Part shown: positions 24,947-36,223 of the stretch, one piece after another | Position numbering within the stretch: position 1 is the stretch's first letter | How the letters are laid out: every line of letters begins with the position of its first letter | Program-made: the position numbers and the translations under genes | Source of the DNA: Bursaphelenchus xylophilus | Taxonomy: Eukaryota > Nematoda > Chromadorea > Rhabditida > Aphelenchoididae | Reading direction: 5' to 3' | NCBI GenBank assembly: GCA_904066235.2 | Contig: CAJFCV020000005.1 | Span: forward strand, 4,273,501-4,337,500 | Length of the DNA stretch: 64,000 nt | The notes under the pieces: model-generated | Databases searched by the model: none | What the model was told of the DNA's origin: nothing | What the model saw: the letters and a program-made list of their open reading frames with translations, nothing else

Positions 24947-26609
24947 ATGAATTATTCCCGAGATTGGGATAAGATGAGATCAGAGCCCTTTTTCACTAAC
25001 AGAGAATTTGCATACGACGCTTTCAAGTATTGGTATGCGGTATTTGGAGGCCTCAACTTTTTGCTAAATATGTATTTTGTAATTCGAATTTTCAAAACAA
25101 CCATCTTGCATATCAATTTCAGGATTTCAGTGGTGAGTTTATTGCTTGTTCAAAAATTTTCATAATTCATCAGTTAATAAATAGCTTAATCTTCAGTGTA
25201 ACACAGTGATCTCGTTGGAATTTATGCATATAACTTTAATGGCGGGAACCTACTACAACGACCTTACCATTCATTTGGAGAATCGGTTTTATGTAAATAT
25301 TGGGTGCGCTTTCCTCGCCTTACTAAATAATATTGCCTCAGCCAGTGGTGCTATTAGTATGTTTATGCTCGCGTTAGAGCGACAACTCGCTCATAGATGG
25401 GTCAATGTCTACGAAGACAAACCGCGAACTCTGGGATGTGCCTTAGGCATGCTTGTGGTAAGTAAGATCGTCAAAGAGTTATTAGGCAGTTTTAGGTGAT
25501 ACAAAGCACAACTATTGGGCTGGTGGCATGGTACTTCTTTTTATTTTATTTGGAAGATTTCGATGTCCACGCATCAAGGATCAGTTGTATTCCAACGCAT
25601 TTGCATTGGGAGTGGGAGGTGGGAGGATTCGTGTTGGCGACTGGGTCTTGTTTGTTGGGGGCTGTGGTAAGCAAAAGCCTTTGTCAGTTGTACTTATTTA
25701 CAAGGGAATACACATATTTCTTAAAATTTAGCCATGTGCTTTATAGCGAATTTGAGAAATTGATTGAAATGAGGCGAAAAAAAAGATTGACAATAGAAAA
25801 ACTGCATGTTTTGCTGACGTTTATGTCCATTTCCTTCGAATAATTGCATATTGTCACCTTATTCTTCCCACAGTTCTTTCCAAACGCTAATTAATGGTCT
25901 GGAAAGCCTTGAATCCGATTTTGAAGTCTTGGCTAATTTTAACCTGCCCTAATTTACGCTACAATCGTGCTTTAGCGCTAACTCTAAAGTCTTATGATTC
26001 GGTTGAAGGCTGATCTTCAGGACCTTTTTTTAGTGGTTCTGTGCACTCAAACGGAACACAAGCCGAGATCGTCGGGATCGTCTAAGTCTGAGGAGTCTCA
26101 GCGCTCGCTATCAAGCCACTGAGAACTCGTACACCACAGCCTCGATCGCCCCTTCCATGGTCATGTACACATTTGGAGCGATTCTAGGGATGGCGGTCGG
26201 ATTTTATCGAGGTCATTTGGTCGGTATTTACGGGGAAAATACAATCATGTCAAAGTTTCTGGGAGACGTAAGTTGTTTAATTATAATGTGAGCTTATGAC
26301 ATGTGGGATAAACACATGCTATTATGACCGAAATAGAACAAGGCACAGTGTTTTCTTGATGACATAACACCTTTTTTTAAATAGCGATTACTCAAAATTC
26401 ATTTTTTTAAGATTGGATTTCTGTTTGTGGATATATACGCGCTCTGTCATTTACTGTGCATTTTGTGTTACAATCCGATGATTCGGAATGCCATTAAAAA
26501 AGATTTCGATAAATTAATTTGCAATGGAGGGACTCGGACTGCGGCCAAGACTGACTACACACATGAAACGGAAATTTATTTTGAACAGATCAAGGATGCC
26601 TGGGCATAA
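24947..26609 (+). CDS. Nematode seven-transmembrane chemoreceptor, Sra-superfamily type, copy 2 (349 aa)
   Basis: Five phase-0 exons: 24947-25132, 25197-25457, 25496-25666, 26034-26267 and 26412-26609. Exons 2, 3 and 4 have exactly the same lengths as in copy 1 (261, 171, 234 nt), which fixes the splice choices. Landmarks: ILHINFRISV, SASGAISMFMLALERQLAHR, LHWEWEVGGF, LSARYQATENSYTTASIAPS and NPMIRNAIKKD. Unlike copy 1, it has a clear ATG start just after an acceptor-like TTCTTCAG, giving an ectodomain of about 27 residues before TM1. Intron 3 is 367 nt, longer than its counterpart; the exon after it is easily missed because it opens out of frame upstream, but its first 31 codons align with copy 1 without gaps. 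A third, fragmentary relative lies at 30393-30480. Confidence 0.88.
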
Positions 26610-26666
26610 CAATTGATACTCTGTTTTTTAATTAGGTACGATAGAGATGCCATATTGTTTGTTTGT

Positions 26667-26682
26667 AATAAAGACTTTTATT
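26667..26682. terminator. Shared bidirectional polyadenylation signal
   Basis: The 16-bp stretch reads AATAAA on the plus strand (26667-26672) and AATAAA on the minus strand (26682-26677). It lies 58 nt after the chemoreceptor stop and 96 nt after the stop of AP1, so the two converging genes appear to share it. Confidence 0.7.
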
Positions 26683-26777
26683 AACAAAGTAAGTCTTCGT
26701 GGACAAACAGAAGTTGTTGAAGGAAGAGGTCATGTGTTTAGGACGAAGACAATCATAACAGTACATTATCACGTCAT

Positions 26778-28211
26778 TCACCGAAGATAAAGAGCGAAAA
26801 GAACAAGGAGCAAACTTGTGGATGCGGCGTAGCGCATTCCGGAATTTCGGCCGAAATTCTCGGCAAATCCGATTTCAAGTTTCGTGAAATTACTGTCGGA
26901 TCGCAACGCAACACAATAATGTTGAAGGAAGTCGCTTCCCAAGGCAAAGTCGTATCCATAAGTGGGCTTGGCGGAACTGATATGCGCGCTGTAAAGGCCA
27001 CGCTGAAAAATGAACAAAGAATCGTAAATTACAGTTAAGATATAACTGCCGAAAAGACATTTTTTAAAGGCTTACATCTTCTCTGTACCACGCATAATCC
27101 GAAGCATTCAGGTTGTACTCTTTCCCGTCGTGAGTGAAACTAAAACTGGGGAAATCATTGGGGTCTGCATGCTCTTTTGTTAGGATCTCGTCGTCGTAGA
27201 TTTCTTGTGGGATTTGAGAGTCTTGGCCAACAGCCAATGCAATCACTTGGTCCTTGAGGACGGTGCCGTTTGATGTTGTTATGCTGAAAAAAATTGACCT
27301 TTGTTTGCGACTTAGACTTGTAGAGCAAATTAATTTAGTATGCTTCCGGTAGTCTTTATAATGACTCCAAGAACCTACTCTTTCTTGAACCTCCACTTAT
27401 TATTAGCGATAGTCTCGATGAATGTGAAGTTTCCACAGTACTCCTCATCGTACTCTCCAAAGACAATGGAGCCATATCCATTTACATCCATACTCTCGTT
27501 TTTCTATCATCGTCTCAATCAGAATAGTCGCACAAAACCTACCTTGCTCACATATCTTCTAGCCTCTTGGAAGGTGATCTGAGGATAGGTCAAATCCTGC
27601 ATTAACTGCTTAACAATGCTTGTTTTATCCTCGCTGATACCCAAACCAAGGAAGCCACTATAACGGACAGCTGAAGGGAAGTAAGCGTCAATGATGACAC
27701 CCAATTCAAGTACGAAGGTCTGCAGTCCCAGGGTAATCGAATCCTGATACAATTCAAATTCATATTTCGCAAGATCATTGAATTTGTCGATGTAAGTTGT
27801 ATCCGGACGCACTCTCACTCCCCCGGTGTTACTGCAATGGATAGTGTTAGAGGAGACTAGGAGTATGTATGATATTTGAGTGCATCTGTGAAACTGGTGG
27901 CTTAATAGTATATAACTTACTACGTGCTGTAGACAAAGTCCGAGCTGTAAGGTCTACATTTAGAGTCTTGAGTAAAACATTCTGGACCGAATACCAGACT
28001 GTAAAATCTGTTCGTGTCTACATGCACATTTACATATCTGTTGTCGTTCCCGATTTTGATGCGATAAAACAGTGGCTCACTACTGACTAAACACGGCGTC
28101 CCATTAATTGGATGAGGCCCACTTACAGACAGAATAATGCCAAGTTTGGTTGAATTCACAAAGAATTAATGGGAGAAATGCAGAGAGGAAGAAAAGAATA
28201 GCAAACTTCAT
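26778..28211 (-). CDS. AP1: pepsin-fold pseudo-aspartic protease with C-terminal hydrophobic tail (365 aa)
   Basis: Six exons in transcription order: 28211-28127, 28086-27921, 27831-27543, 27503-27379, 27283-27076, 27002-26778. Signal peptide MKFAILFFLSAFLPLILC. N-lobe: HVDTNRFYSLVF in place of the canonical FDTGSSNLWV, then the disulfide pair (PEC...SKC) and SGFLGLG, matching FDGILGL. C-lobe: YGSIVFGEYD, YCGNF, then VIALAVGQDSQIP where AIVDTGTS would be, so the second catalytic Asp is Ala. YDFALGSDFLQHYC and LEIGFAEN match the ILGDVFLR and RIGFA landmarks. It ends in a hydrophobic stretch (STSLLLVLFALYLR) after a small-residue region, consistent with a GPI signal. Predicted to be secreted or membrane-anchored and inactive as a classical aspartic protease. 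Last gene of the array in transcription direction. Confidence 0.85.
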
Positions 28212-28648
28212 TGCGACTTCTAATCCTCAAAACTATCAAAAGCAGGAAATAGCGCATGAATTTAAATATAATGATAAGGATTTAAGCCGTTTAACTCTTA
28301 CTTATGGTCGTACATTGCTACGGCCCATCTCTCCAATGAATCAATGCTTCATGGAGTCCAAGAAATTAAAAATGCGGGCATAAAAGTGCACAGTAAACGC
28401 ACCACGATCTCTACATTATGCGCTGCTCAGAAACAAACGCATTTTTGCGACCGTTGCAAATTTTAAGCATTCAAATTTTTGAATTTTTCATTTTGACCAA
28501 TTTGTCATCATGATCATTGATCAGCGGCGAGTAATGTTAGACTTGGAATACAAACAGAAACTGTTATCAATAAGGTTGTAGTCGCGGAATTACACATGTA
28601 AGCCGCTTAGCGACTAACATGTATGCTTAAGCCGTAGTACATTGTGCC
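28212..28648. other. Spacer between AP1 and AP2
   Basis: 437 bp holding the promoter side of AP1 and the 3' end of AP2. No gene supported; a short open stretch at 28150-28383 (plus) overlaps the AP1 signal-peptide exon and is a shadow. Confidence 0.5.
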
Positions 28649-30195
28649 TTAACTCAGAGCCAACATGACAAAGAAAGAGACAATAGCGAACGATAACGAA
28701 TAAGCAGCGGCTGATTTGCTTTTGCCTTTCTTTTCAGCCTTTCCTTCGGCCCAATTTCCCTCTTCCTGTCCTCCTTCTGGCTTCCCTTTATTCTCAGCCA
28801 ACCCAATTCTTAGTTCGGTGAACAGTTTGTTTGATTGTAGGCCAAGACAGTAATGCTGCAGGAATTCGGTGCCTAATGCGAAATCATACGGAAATTGTGC
28901 TGTCTTCTTTGAAAACTTGGCCTTGTACTGGTCGCTCTAAAATTTTCAAAAGTTCTGGTTAGCGTTTCAAGATTACCCACATATTTATCGTAGGCCGCGT
29001 ACTCTTTCCCGGCCATTTCGAATGTTGTGCCGGCAACTTGAAACGAAATTTTAGGGAAATCCGTATCTCTATTGCATGTTACAGCAAAGAATTTATTGTA
29101 AATTGATTCTTCTGCCACCCCGTTCTGCCCGATTGTGAAGGCTAGGTTCTTTTTTGGAAATGTTTTGTTGCCAATTGTGAGGCTGTAAATTCGAAATCAT
29201 ACAGTTAAATTTTAAAATTTACTCCGCTTCAAGCGTCCATGCCTTGTGATTTGCAGTGTTTGTGTAGGTAAAATCGCCACATCTTTCCTTATTGACCTCT
29301 CTTCCAAGCGTTATTGAGCCACGACTCTTCTTTGTTTCTTCTTCTTTTTTTTTGTGCTTCTGGAAGTTAGCAAAATTAGGGATTTTATTGTAACCATCTA
29401 GCAAGCAAGATTTCGGCAATGTGTTTTTTCCTACTAATGTTAGCAAAAGGTGACTGCAAAAAAGGCCGAACAGACTTGGTCGTATAAAAAACTTAAAAAA
29501 TATTCACCTTATCCAATGCTCTCCAAGTTTCCTGAATGATAATCTGTTGAGTACTCATTGAGTCATCAGTCATCAATTTCTTAACAATACTGCTCCTTTC
29601 TTGCTCGGTATTCTGAGCCGGTCCCAGTCCAATAACTCCAGAATACTCCCAAGGCAATCTTGTTTCGACCGCCCTTACTCCAATTAGCTCTGTTAGAAAA
29701 CTGATGCCAGCGCATTTAACAGTATCCTTGTACCACCTTCCTTCTAGCTCTTCCAAACTGTACATGTCGTTCTTAAAATCCTTGGCTAATTCTGTAGCAC
29801 CGCTAAGGCTAAAAGGAACAATTTAATTTTCCTGGAATATCAACTGCAAATTGGTGTTGATCAGGACTATAAAACTTTAAGAAACGCCTTTCATACACGC
29901 TTTCCACCTACCTTGGATCATAGGTCTTAACATATTTATCAGCCGTGCATTCCCTACAATCCTTGAGCAGGAAGACTGAGTAAGGGCGGTTGATGTCTAG
30001 TTGTGCCTGGAGAGTACGTTTATCGCGTCCAAAGTCGATGTTAAGGACCGCTCTTTGGGCTAAACAGATTCCATTTAAAAAATGTCAAGTCATAAAATGT
30101 TTTCTGCACATTTGAAGTGTACCTGTGGAGATAAAAATATCACCATTAACAGTTGTCGCCAAAGAGAGGAAAAGCGGGAAAGAACAAGTTTTCAT
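28649..30195 (-). CDS. AP2: pepsin-fold pseudo-aspartic protease with C-terminal hydrophobic tail (380 aa)
   Basis: Six exons: 30195-30123, 30059-29912, 29802-29508, 29359-29223, 29182-28981, 28936-28649. Signal peptide MKTCSFPLFLSLATTVNG; an in-frame ATG eight codons upstream (30219) is possible but gives a less typical signal. N-lobe AQLDINRPYSVFLLKDC replaces DTGS. YSGVIGLGP and IIIQET follow. Exon 4 begins with a Lys/Glu-rich insert (KHKKKEEETKKSR) not seen in most paralogues. The C-lobe site is LAFTIGQNG, so the catalytic Asp is Thr. FPYDFALGTEFLQHYC and LRIGLAEN mark the C-terminal core. A charged Gly/Lys/Glu linker then leads to a hydrophobic end (AYSLSFAIVSFFVMLALS), a strong GPI- or membrane-anchor candidate. 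Confidence 0.85.
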
Positions 30196-30392
30196 TTTGA
30201 ATTTCTCAAAGAACCGCATTCTGAATCAGAATAGGAATAGACGTTAAAAGGTGTGCTAACACCACGTGTAATCTCCATGATAGGCAGATTTCTCTGTTCT
30301 ATGTTCTAGAATATTTACGAAGAAGATGTCAACAACCTCGTTGAATGTGATGATGAAAAAGGACAAAGGGCAGGGACCCTTTGTTCTAGCTT

Positions 30393-30480
30393 TCATAGAG
30401 TTATTAAGCAGCTTTAGTGATATAAAGCACGATTATTGGGCTGGTGGCATGGTAAGTATTTCCTTTTATTATATTTAGAA
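30393..30480 (+). pseudogene. Fragment of a chemoreceptor gene (intron 2 end plus exon 3 start)
   Basis: About 85 bp closely match 25470-25555 of chemoreceptor copy 2: the GAGTTATTA-GGCAG intron end with its TTTAG acceptor, then TATTGGGCTGGTGGCATGGTA from exon 3. It is an isolated relic in the gap between AP2 and AP3, same orientation as the parent, with no neighbouring exons. It carries a small insertion that creates GTAAGT. Confidence 0.7.
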
Positions 30481-30489
30481 AATTTTGCA

Positions 30490-31879
30490 TTAATGGGCAA
30501 AGAGTTGCCAAAAAATAAAAAACACCACGGAATTACATGCAAAGTAAGATAAATTTTTATTGGTGGATTTTGTTTGATCCTTCTCCTCGGCTCCACCTTC
30601 CTTGTCCTTATCCTTCCCTCCCTTTGGCCGTCCATTATTTTTTGCCAATCCAATTTCCAGCTTTGTAAACTCCTTATTTGACCGAAGAACCAAACAATAA
30701 TGCTGCAGAAAATCGCTGCCAAACGCAAAATCGTATGGGTATTCAGGGCCGGCCTTCAAGAACATGGGTACGTATTGTCCTAGCTACAACCGGTGATGAC
30801 ACAAATATTATATCAAATCACTCACTTTTTTGTAGAAGGTTGCGTAATCCTCTCCAGTGATTGCAAGACGTTTGCCGCCAAATTTCAGCGATATTTTCGG
30901 ATAGTCTGTGTCACTGTCAACTCTTTGATGAAAATACTTGTTGTATATGTATTCTTCTGCAACCCCAAGCCCTCCAATTGCAAAGGCTATTGTCTTGTTG
31001 GAGAATTCCTGGTTGCCAATTGTGAAGCTGTAATTGTTGAGTCATTCTTTAATAAAACATACTCAGCCTTGATTCTCCATGATTTATGATCAATTGTGTC
31101 GGTAAAAGTGAAATTGCCGCAGGACTTGGAATCATATTTTCCGAAGGTGACTGATCCTCCCTTCTCTCGATCGTCGCCTTCCTTTGCGTAGTTCTAAAGT
31201 GTCATAGGCTACCAGTAATCACAATTACCTTAACCAGATTGGTCGGACCTTCTTGAATGACAATCTGCTGGACACTTAGCTTACTCATCAGTTTTTTGAC
31301 TATACTGGTTCTCTTGTCATGGTCCTCATTCACCGGTCCCAGTCCAATAATCCCGGCGTACTCCCAATTGACTTGCCGTGCCGTAGACATGGCCGCTCCG
31401 AGCTCCACTGGGAACTCCATTGATCTAAATTTAAGTGTATCTTTGAACCAAATTCCCTTTGTCCCGTTGTTATTGTACTTGTCATCTTTAAATTCTTTCC
31501 CAGTGTCCTCTCCTTTGGCAGTGCTGCAAAAGAAATACGAATTTACTTTGTGCAAGGATGACAACATTGTATGTGGTACCCTCTTGTACGTAATTACCTT
31601 ACCTTGGATCGTAAGGGTCCGTTATCTCAAAGTGCGAGCAATTCGCTGCTCTGCAATCTTTATGAAGGAGGACCGAGTATGGCCGATTTATGTCGAGTTG
31701 CGCTTTTAATGTCCTTGTGTCATCTCCAAGCTGGATATCAAAAAACACCGCTCTTTCCCCTACAATGCTTACATGGCTGGAGGTCAAAAAAAAACTTTGA
31801 GAAATTCATATATCTTACTTGCGATGTAATCGACAACAAAATCTCCAACAACAACTGACACAAAAAGCAGAAAAAGCAT
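30490..31879 (-). CDS. AP3: pepsin-fold pseudo-aspartic protease with C-terminal hydrophobic tail (379 aa)
   Basis: Six exons: 31879-31819, 31759-31603, 31523-31229, 31193-31063, 31027-30826, 30783-30490. Signal peptide MLFLLFVSVVVG followed by DFVVDY, like the DF-[VI]-[LF]-RY start of its paralogues; a second upstream ATG is out of frame. N-lobe AQLDINRPYSVLLHKDC; WEYAGIIGLGP; VQQIVIQEG. C-lobe KTIAFAIGGLG, so the catalytic Asp is Ala. YDFAFGSDFLQHYC, LEIGLAKN, then a charged Lys/Gly/Glu-rich linker and a hydrophobic end (YFACNSVVFFIFWQLFAH). Closest to AP2: exons 3 and 5 have the same lengths (295 and 202 nt). Confidence 0.85.
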
Positions 31880-32318
31880 TTCATTTCAAGTTTGAGTGCT
31901 CAAAAAACGATTGATGTGCGCATTGGAGGAGTGCTAAATCTGGTGATAAGAAGATTCTTCGTCTTCATTCTTTGAAACAGCCAGGGAAAATGAAAGTTTG
32001 TTTTAAATGCTGTCTCATTGTCAGTGTTGTTCGACTTTTCACGCAGAGAACTCTCACTTGGCCGGCCTGGAATTCGCTAGGGTAGCTCACCCGCTTAATC
32101 AGTGACCTGTCCTACATACTATACTTATTTATCAGCGTAATATTTATCAGCACTTTCTATATTTTTTGAGAAATTTTCAGTTGAATTTAGAGTAATGAAA
32201 TTTGATACAGTAAATGCTACCATATCACCACGACCGCCTTGTGAATGCCAAACATGTTGCCAAGCTTGAGTTTTATCTTTTGTTAACACGTTATATTTTT
32301 TTAGGGATGAAATTATTT
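31880..32318. other. Spacer between AP3 and AP4
   Basis: 439 bp, promoter side of AP3. No gene supported. Confidence 0.5.
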
Positions 32319-33538
32319 TTAGTTCTTCTTCTGACTGGCCCCATTGTTTTCAGCCAATCCAACTTGCAAAGTTCCGCGATCATTCAGCAGGATTAGACAG
32401 TAATGTTGGAGAAAATCACTTCCAAATCCAAAATCGTAGTCCTTTCCCCTGGCACTGTTCAAGAATGGCCTGTATTTTTGATCCTAAAATTTGACATAGT
32501 CGTCACAAATCGAATTGTTCTCTTACGCCCGCGTTGTAAGATGCATAGTCTTCCTTTGTAATCGTATAGCTGACACTTCCGATTCCAAAGCTGATGCTCG
32601 GATAATCCTGATCACTCTCGTCTCCCCCTTCCTTAAAGTATTTCCCCAAAAATGGATGTGGGATTTCAGTCGATCTACCGGGAAGAAACGCGATTCTTTG
32701 CAATCTCAGCAGTTGATTGCCAATTTTAACACTGAAATTTTGTTTGATCAGGTTCAAGGGGCCTTACTTAGCAATGATATTCCAGTTAATGTTGTCCGCA
32801 GTGTTGACTCTGTTGAAGATTCCGCAAGTCTGGTTGTCTTGATAGATCCCAAAGGTTACCGCGCCCATAGAACGAGTCGGCATCTGCTTGTCTTTCTGAA
32901 ATATCATTGTTGAATCAGTTGGCAATGGACCTATGCATCTTCGCAACTACTAACAAGATTCAGCTCTGCCGATTGCTGTGTCTTGGCAAGCTCTGTAATG
33001 GTTTGAACTCCCAATATTGTAAGCCTACCCTCTGAACTGGATGAACTCCTTCTTGAATGATGATTTGTTTCGCGCTCAGATTCCTCATGATTTTGCTCAC
33101 AGTGCTGCTCCCATCTCCGCCATCCGGTCTCAATCCGAGAACACCATCCCAGTTCACATTAGCGTCCCTCGATCCATTGTTGATCACGCCCAGGCTGAGC
33201 GCAATGTTCAAGTTTCCAATTTTCAACGAGTCTTCATGCAGATCTCCAGTGAATGTCCCTCCATTCATCACAACGCCAAAGGGTCCGGATTTTTCCGTCC
33301 TGGGCGAGTACACGTATTTGTGTTCGTTGATGCTGCAAGACATCGGTTTTCTGCAGGCCTTTCCGAAGACGAAAGAATCGGCTGATTCCAGATCGAGGAG
33401 AAACTTGGCCGGCCTTTTATCACCGCCAACAGAAAGTGGGATGTAAGGAGGCCGCAGGATTCCCTGCGCATCATTATACCGTAAGACAAAGTCGGCGACT
33501 ATGGTATCCAACAGGAATAGGGATAAAAAGGATTTCAT
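32319..33538 (-). CDS. AP4: pepsin-fold pseudo-aspartic protease, tailless form (335 aa)
   Basis: Four exons: 33538-33029, 32895-32768, 32731-32527, 32483-32319. The first three exons of the six-exon paralogues are fused into one 510-nt exon. Signal peptide MKSFLSLFLLDTIVA, then DFVLRYNDAQG. The N-lobe site is the most divergent of the family: LLDLESADSFVFGKAC, lacking the N-R-P-Y pattern of the others. NWDGVLGLRP and AKQIIIQEG follow. The C-lobe site is RIAFLPGRST, so the catalytic Asp is Leu. YDFGFGSDFLQHYC and LQVGLAEN close the core, and the protein stops soon after with QKKN, with no hydrophobic tail, so a freely secreted form is inferred. Confidence 0.85.
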
Positions 33539-34101
33539 TTCAAAATATAATACCAACAAGGATACTGAACTGTTATCTCGTTTGCTATATCCTGGTTTAT
33601 ATACCGCCAAAAACTACAAACTGATTTGGGGTAAATCCTTGCAGCTCTGCGAAATGAAGGAACCAAGATCATCATGCAAACGTTGCCTCATCCCAAAATG
33701 TTAATTTTGGATTCTTTTCGTATACTTTTGAGCGCGATATAACAAATATTATCAATTTTGAAGAAGAGTTGTTTGGCCACAAACATGTGAAGAGGTGGAA
33801 ACGTAGAGTCTGTGGCCTAAATAGAACAATAATTCTCTTTTAAGAGGTCAATGACTGTGAAGCTGAAGGCTCAAACCTGAGAAGCCAAACGATGAGATCT
33901 GGGGAACCGGTTATTCTGTATATTTCCTTAAATATTACAAGAATTATTCTTACAATCTTATTAGTGACTCGCAAAAAACTTAAAATTTTTAAAAACTTAA
34001 ATAGCGGATCTTTATAAGTTAAAAAAGGTTTAATTTGACCATCATTTGATACACTTTATAATGCTTATTTCAATACATTTGAGCCGTGAGCCCATTTTTT
34101 T
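33539..34101. other. Spacer between AP4 and AP5
   Basis: 563 bp, AT-rich, promoter side of AP4. No gene supported. Confidence 0.5.
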
Positions 34102-35814
34102 TTATCTCAAAAGAGCCATAAAGACACCGGCCATAATCACAGATAAAGAGTATGCGGTCGCACCTTTGTCCAGCACTCCCAGATCCCTTGCCAACGGTTT
34201 TCTTCCATAATTTGGGGCAAATCCGATCCTCAGCTCCGTGAAGTCTTTGTTGGCCGTCAATGCGAGACAATGATGTTGTAGAAGGTCGGTTCCGAAGACA
34301 AAGTCAGCGTCGGAACCATCGGGTATATGTCTGACGTCCCCTTTGTATTTGACCAACTAAATGTTCAAGGCTTTTGTCTTCGAGAAGCGACTTACGTCGT
34401 CCACAAACGTCGCGTAATCCTCAGGGGTTATTTGGTAGACTTGATCGTCGATTTTGAAACTGATCGTTGGGAGTTCCGATTGCTTTGCGAACGTCTTGTT
34501 ATCGATTCTGTCTCTGAATAAATCCTTTGGGAACAACGTCTCTCCGCCCACATTGAAGGCGATTGTTTGGTTCGGTCTCAGTTTACTGTCAACGGTTACA
34601 CTGAAATATGAAACTGTCGAAAGTGATGACTAAACTCCCATCTTGGAAATGGACGAGCTTTTACGTTTGTTGAAGTTTAATTTGATTGAATACAAACCAA
34701 CAATAAGAGGAGACTTACTCAGCCCTGATCCTCCAAGAGGAATTGTCGAGTGTCTTGGTAAAGGTAAAGTTCCCACAGGCATCTCCTTCGTATTTCCCGA
34801 AAGAAATGGAGGCCAAGTTATCGTCACGAACTCTTCTAAAGTCCTATAAATAAAACGTTTCTCTACGTTGTTATGATGTCACAAAGAGAATGATCAAATC
34901 AAAAACGCCATGGCTTTTTTTGACATTTTCTTTTTTTCATTAGTAAATTTTTGGGGATACCGTAGAGATATTATAAGATTTTTTCCGGCAAAAAAGCACC
35001 CCAAATGAGAAGCGTGACCAGAGAACAAAAAGTTTTGCCACAGCCGCATGAAATAAATTATTTTTTTGCAGAACGGTCGTCACTTTTCGCGCGATCTTTC
35101 TTGTTGTAATGTGTACGGTATCAAGAGATGTCCGTGAGTCTAGAAAGAAGAAGGTCAAGCTCTCACCTTCAACACATAATGCCGCCCGTCTTGGATGACA
35201 ATCTGCTGCTCCGAGAGCTCATTCATCAACCGTTTTACAACACTTTTCTCATCATCAGTACTGGGCTTTAGACCGAGAACTCCGGGATAATAATCAATAG
35301 ATGGGTATCCGTTGCTTACAACGGCCAGTTTTACATCCAAACTCAGTGTGCTAAACTTGAGCTTGTCGCTGTAAAATGCTCCTTCTCGTATGCCATCAGA
35401 GGGTGATGTGAAGTTCTCCACAAAAGATCCGCCAGTTTTTCTAAAATTTTAATATTAATCCAAGTTCTTGAGTTGCGTATTCCTACTTTTCTGAATAGCG
35501 ATAGTTATCTTTGAAGTACATTGGGCAGTGAAAGCACTCTTCGTGCAAAACCAAGGTATATGGGCGATTTGTGTCCACTTGAACCTTCACATCGCTGTTG
35601 TCGTTACCAATCTTGAAGTTGAAATATAGTGGATAGCTGAATTCTGAAAAAAAACATATTTTTCTGAAGCTTGTAACAAAATCTCGCAATGAATAAAGCC
35701 TCATTCAAAACACAAGATTGTATACTTACCTGTGTTAGAATTGAAAGCAAAGTCGGCATTTGTCGCAGTGATGAAAAAGAGCGGTAATATGACGCTAGAA
35801 CGCATCTTATTCAT
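34102..35814 (-). CDS. AP5: pepsin-fold pseudo-aspartic protease with C-terminal hydrophobic tail (366 aa)
   Basis: Six exons: 35814-35730, 35643-35487, 35440-35167, 34843-34719, 34600-34396, 34356-34102. Signal peptide MNKMRSSVILPLFFITATNA. N-lobe VQVDTNRPYTLVLHEEC, nearest to canonical DTG in this array but with Asn for Gly. YPGVLGLKP; EQQIVIQDG. C-lobe TIAFNVGGET, so the catalytic Asp is Asn. ADFVFGTDLLQHHC has His for the usual Tyr, followed by LRIGFAPN. It ends in a hydrophobic tail (ATAYSLSVIMAGVFMALLR) after DKGATA, a good GPI omega-site context by inference. Intron 3 (35166-34844) is the longest of this gene. Confidence 0.85.
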
Positions 35815-36223
35815 TGCATTGTATCATCATTTCTTGGAGTTTTATAACTGAAGAATGGAAGAAGGGATAGTCTTTCAATGCTGCTTCCTCGAGCGATAAG
35901 ACCTCTTTTTTCGATGCGATATTTTTTCATTTCGGGTCGATGCAAAATTTAAATGACACAAATGCTATTATATATATAATGTATACATAATATGCATGAA
36001 GATGTTCACGTTCGCAAAGAAGTGTAATAAATATTTTTTATAAATTTCGAGCTAAAGATCCCAGTCGTTTCTATCGAACGCGATTCAGGAAAGTTGACTC
36101 CATTCCCGATTTTTTTTATGTTCTGCACGGGTCACCTTTCGGGATTAGCATCAACCAGCGATACAATATCCAGCGGTCTAACAAAACACTTTAATTTATT
36201 CGATAACTACGAAAGAAAAAGCC
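35815..36223. other. Spacer between AP5 and AP6
   Basis: 409 bp including a TATA-rich run near 35970-35995, which lies upstream of AP5. No gene supported. Confidence 0.5.
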
